From assembly GCA_015179045.1 (NCBI GenBank), contig WHUZ01000031.1:62001-126000 (forward strand): DNA of 64,000 nucleotides, given 5' to 3'. A program made the position numbers and the translations under genes. The notes below the pieces were generated by a model. The model was not told the DNA's origin, did no database searches, and saw nothing but the letters and a program-made list of their open reading frames with translations. Below, piece by piece: positions 61,435 to 64,000 of this stretch. Origin of the DNA: Kalaharituber pfeilii. Lineage: Eukaryota > Ascomycota > Pezizomycetes > Pezizales > Pezizaceae. How positions within the stretch are numbered: position 1 is the first letter of the stretch; each line of letters starts with the position of its first letter.

Positions 61435-62941
61435 ATGGAGTGTATGCGAGCAAAGTTCAACGAGGGTCTTCTTTTGGATGGGTACGTTTTTCGCCGCCGT
61501 TATGAGATAGAGTTTCATGCTCATGGTTCAGTGTCGCTAATGTTGAGACAGGCGTTACTTAACCTTATCTCCCCTCAACCAAGGTTCCTTTGGTATGGTT
61601 TCGCTTGCCAAGGATATCAAGACAGAGGAGTTAGTTGCAGTCAAATGTTTGACCAAACCATCTGCACTCTCCTCGGCTGATGGGTATACTGCGGAGGACC
61701 TTACTGAAGAATTCAAGTATCATACTCGCCTGGGTTCGCATCCTAACATCGTCAATTTGATTCATCACTTCGAAACAGAATCTCATCTGTTCATTGTGCT
61801 TGAATATTGTTCCAACGGTGATCTTTATGAGGCTATACGCCTTGGCCGGGGCCCGTTGGAAACTGACCATGTTCGAGAATTTATGCTTCAGCTTGTCGAT
61901 GCCGTAGAGCATATGCATTCCAAAGGGGTCTATCACAGAGATATCAAGCCTGAGAACATTTTCTTGACACAAGAAGGCTCCATGAAGCTTGGCGATTTTG
62001 GCTTGGCAACAACGGACGAGTGGTCTGAGGAGAGCAGCGTGGGCAGCGACCGTTACATGGCCCCAGAGCAGTACGTCGGTGGCTACTCGCCTGACAAGGC
62101 AGACATCTGGGCGATCGGTATCTGTCTTTTGAACATTCTGTTTGCACGAAACCCCTTTGCTATCCCAACTGAAGATGATCTCCTATTCGCGGACTTTGTT
62201 CGTGATAGGGAGTCTTTATTTGACATCTTCCCAACCCTCAGCTTGGATACGTTTGAAGTCTTGAGACACTGCCTTGCACTAGACCCGGAAGACCGGAACT
62301 TGAGCAATGTCCGAGAGGCCATTGAGCGTGTTGTTTTCTGGACTACTGATGATGATGATTTTCTGGATGAGTGTTGCACGGAAGATAAGGAAGTTGCTTC
62401 CACCCCAGCAGCCCGTGAGCCGCTTCGCACGCCAATGCAAACACCGCATCTTGCTCAGGGTGGATATTTCCCGTGGGCCGAAGCTCTCCAGAAGACTCCT
62501 CAGGAGCGTCCTTTATCGATTATCGATGATGATGATGATGGTGATGAAGCCTTGCCAGAAATGTCCAATGAAAGATGTCTCAGTGACGGGGAATATGCAA
62601 GGCAGATGGGCTTCTACGTTCCAGCTCCTTCATCGTACGACTCTGGGCTCGGGGCTTCTTTCACCTCCGTTGCTATGAAATCTGGCTTCAGTAATATGCG
62701 CTCCGACAATATTCCAATCAACACAACAAAGAACCCTCCAATCTCCCTCTCTAAAGCCGAACCATTTGGCTCTACGAGTTGGAGTGATTGGGTTGATGAG
62801 GATGAAGAAGAAGAAGAGCGTGAGCGGGAGGAAGCTCGTAAGCATCTCAGTTGGAGTTATGAGCCTGTCGGAGCAGCTGAAGACTTTGGGGACGATGTCG
62901 AGTGGATTGGGCCTTGGGAAGAGGACATCGTTGCCGTGTAA
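61435..62941 (+). CDS. Ser/Thr protein kinase, Ran1/Ksp1-like
   Basis: Cytosolic signalling kinase of the fungal RAN (Pat1/Ran1, Ksp1, Vhs1/Sks1) group, which act in nutrient sensing and the mating or filamentation switch. Exon 1 61435-61481 (MECMRAKFNEGLLLDG), 70-nt intron 61482-61551, exon 2 to 62941; about 478 residues. Kinase domain from about residue 15: glycine loop LNQGSFGMVSLA, VAVK lysine, HPNIVNLIHHFE, catalytic loop VYHRDIKPENIFL, DFGLAT (DFG), activation segment ending YMAPEQYVGG, then KADIWAIGICLLNILFARNP. The C-terminal 180 residues are disordered with acidic stretches (IIDDDDDGDEALPE, EDEEEEERE). Catalytic residues are all intact. Closest by eye to Ksp1-type kinases, but much shorter than yeast Ksp1; which subgroup it belongs to is uncertain. 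Confidence 0.9.
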
Positions 62942-64000
62942 TTTATTGATGTTATCACTTAGCCTGTTGGTGTTGCTCCTTAAAATCTTTTACACAGCTT
63001 CGAACCATGAATTCAAGAAATGTTGCTTGTGGCATTTTCGGGTGCCGACATATGGGCACCGTTACCCTTTTTAGTGGCCTGGCTGTGAAACTAACACTTG
63101 GGCGCTTTTTTTTTTTTTTTTTCCTCCCATTAATCTCATTTCCACTCATCCTATTGCCATATGTATTTCAATATCTTGTCTTTCCTTATCTTCAGTTCCT
63201 TCTCTTTTGTTTCATGTTGGGTTTCTATTTTGCGGTATACGATTGGTTTTGGTGTTTGAGTGGGTGTGTTATATCAATTACGGACGGGTTTGGAGCTATT
63301 GCTTTTCTTCCTTTGCTTTTCTTTCATTATATCTTATGTATACGTCGGCGCAACTTTCAACGCGTGTCTCTTGTTGCACCATCGGTCGACTTGCGACCTC
63401 CGCATCGCAAATGCAACAATCCTCCTCACCATGTCATCATCGTCAACCTTGCTCGGAGGCTGGAATCAGGAGAAAGAAGGTTTTGAAAACGAACACAGAA
63501 AAAAAAAAAAAAAAAGAAAAGAAAAGCTGTTGGAAGCACTCTGCAAACATCCACTTGCGGTAAAAAGTGTTGAATCTTCTTGGGTTTTACACAATTTATC
63601 GTTGTGTTTGTTTAAAGTTCACTTCTCTCGTATTTTCATTACTCCCCTCTTTTTTTCGTTTTATTTCAGCTCTTCACTCAATATTTGTAGCCAGGAGACC
63701 ATGAGACAGCACGGTTAAAGAGGGGGAAATTTATCTCCAATCGAAGACACTGTTCATCATTCATTCTCTTTCCATTTCATTTGATATATGGGTGACTGCC
63801 ATTTCTTTCTATCGGTGCGGATCTTCGGATATTAGGTGGGAGGAAACTGCGGAGAGGAATTTGTTTTGCAATCTCTCGGAGTATTATGGTTAGCCTGTAT
63901 GGCAAACTTGGGCAACTTGGAGGATTTGGAACTTGTCAACATTGTGGGATTGTGGAGTGGATTGATTCTTAGGGGTGAGAATTGAGAGAGTGGAGGAGTG
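62942..64000. other. Kinase 3' flank and window end
   Basis: T-rich 3' UTR with a T run at 63108-63122 and an A run at 63500-63516. No further gene can be supported before the window ends. Confidence 0.55.

Overview
The window is nuclear DNA of a filamentous ascomycete (Pezizomycotina). Genes are dense and on both strands, introns are mostly 48-80 nt with GT..AG ends and CTAAC/CTRAY branch sites, and proteins are typical of mould-type fungi (INO80 with DBINO domain, class V myosin with DIL domain, MUG137-type BAR protein, Ran1/Ksp1-like kinase, AP-2 mu). The class (Leotiomycetes, Eurotiomycetes or other) cannot be fixed by eye. I see no prokaryotic, viral, organellar, rRNA or CRISPR sequence, and no tRNA that I could defend.

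Layout, left to right. 1-3567 (-): 5' two thirds of INO80, cut by the window edge. 6227-7541 (-): compact PIP-kinase-family protein. 8991-11033 (+): WHIM-domain chromatin protein. 13479-15001 (+): BAR protein. 15589-17509 (-): AP-2 mu. 18012-19776 (-): mitochondrial succinyl-CoA ligase alpha, divergent from NAP1 at 20905-22372 (+). 22373-26864: AT-rich gene-poor island holding a decayed 1.2 kb element with terminal inverted repeats (23071-24298). 26865-32205 (+): class V myosin. 33133-33931 (-): SKP1. 34496-35923 (-): AT-hook/coiled-coil protein of unknown role. 36016-36870 (-): uncharacterised exons. 37-42 kb: gene-poor, with a candidate small cysteine-containing secreted protein (39668-40069, +). 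42047-43228 (-): four-pass membrane protein. 46248-47756 (+): RAD23. 48657-49969 (+): eIF6. 53726-55871 (-): enolase-phosphatase E1. 61435-62941 (+): Ser/Thr kinase preceded by a long low-complexity leader.

The genes do not form one pathway; they are housekeeping genes: chromatin (INO80, WHIM protein, NAP1), membrane traffic and phosphoinositides (AP-2 mu, BAR protein, PIPK-like, myosin V), ubiquitin/proteasome (SKP1, RAD23), ribosome biogenesis (eIF6), metabolism (LSC1, UTR4) and signalling (kinase). No biosynthetic cluster or defence island is visible.

The most unusual signals are in gene architecture. Frame and conserved motifs require micro-exons of 3 nt (enolase-phosphatase, inside the catalytic DIEGT motif), 5 nt and 12 nt (succinyl-CoA ligase alpha) and 17 nt (eIF6), plus a last intron in AP-2 mu that removes a 20-odd residue readthrough and restores the canonical Arg-Phe end. 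Two genes (RAD23, WHIM protein) show one-base frame conflicts next to homopolymers. The TIR element carries 12-bp repeat arrays in inverted orientation, a feature I cannot match to a known family.
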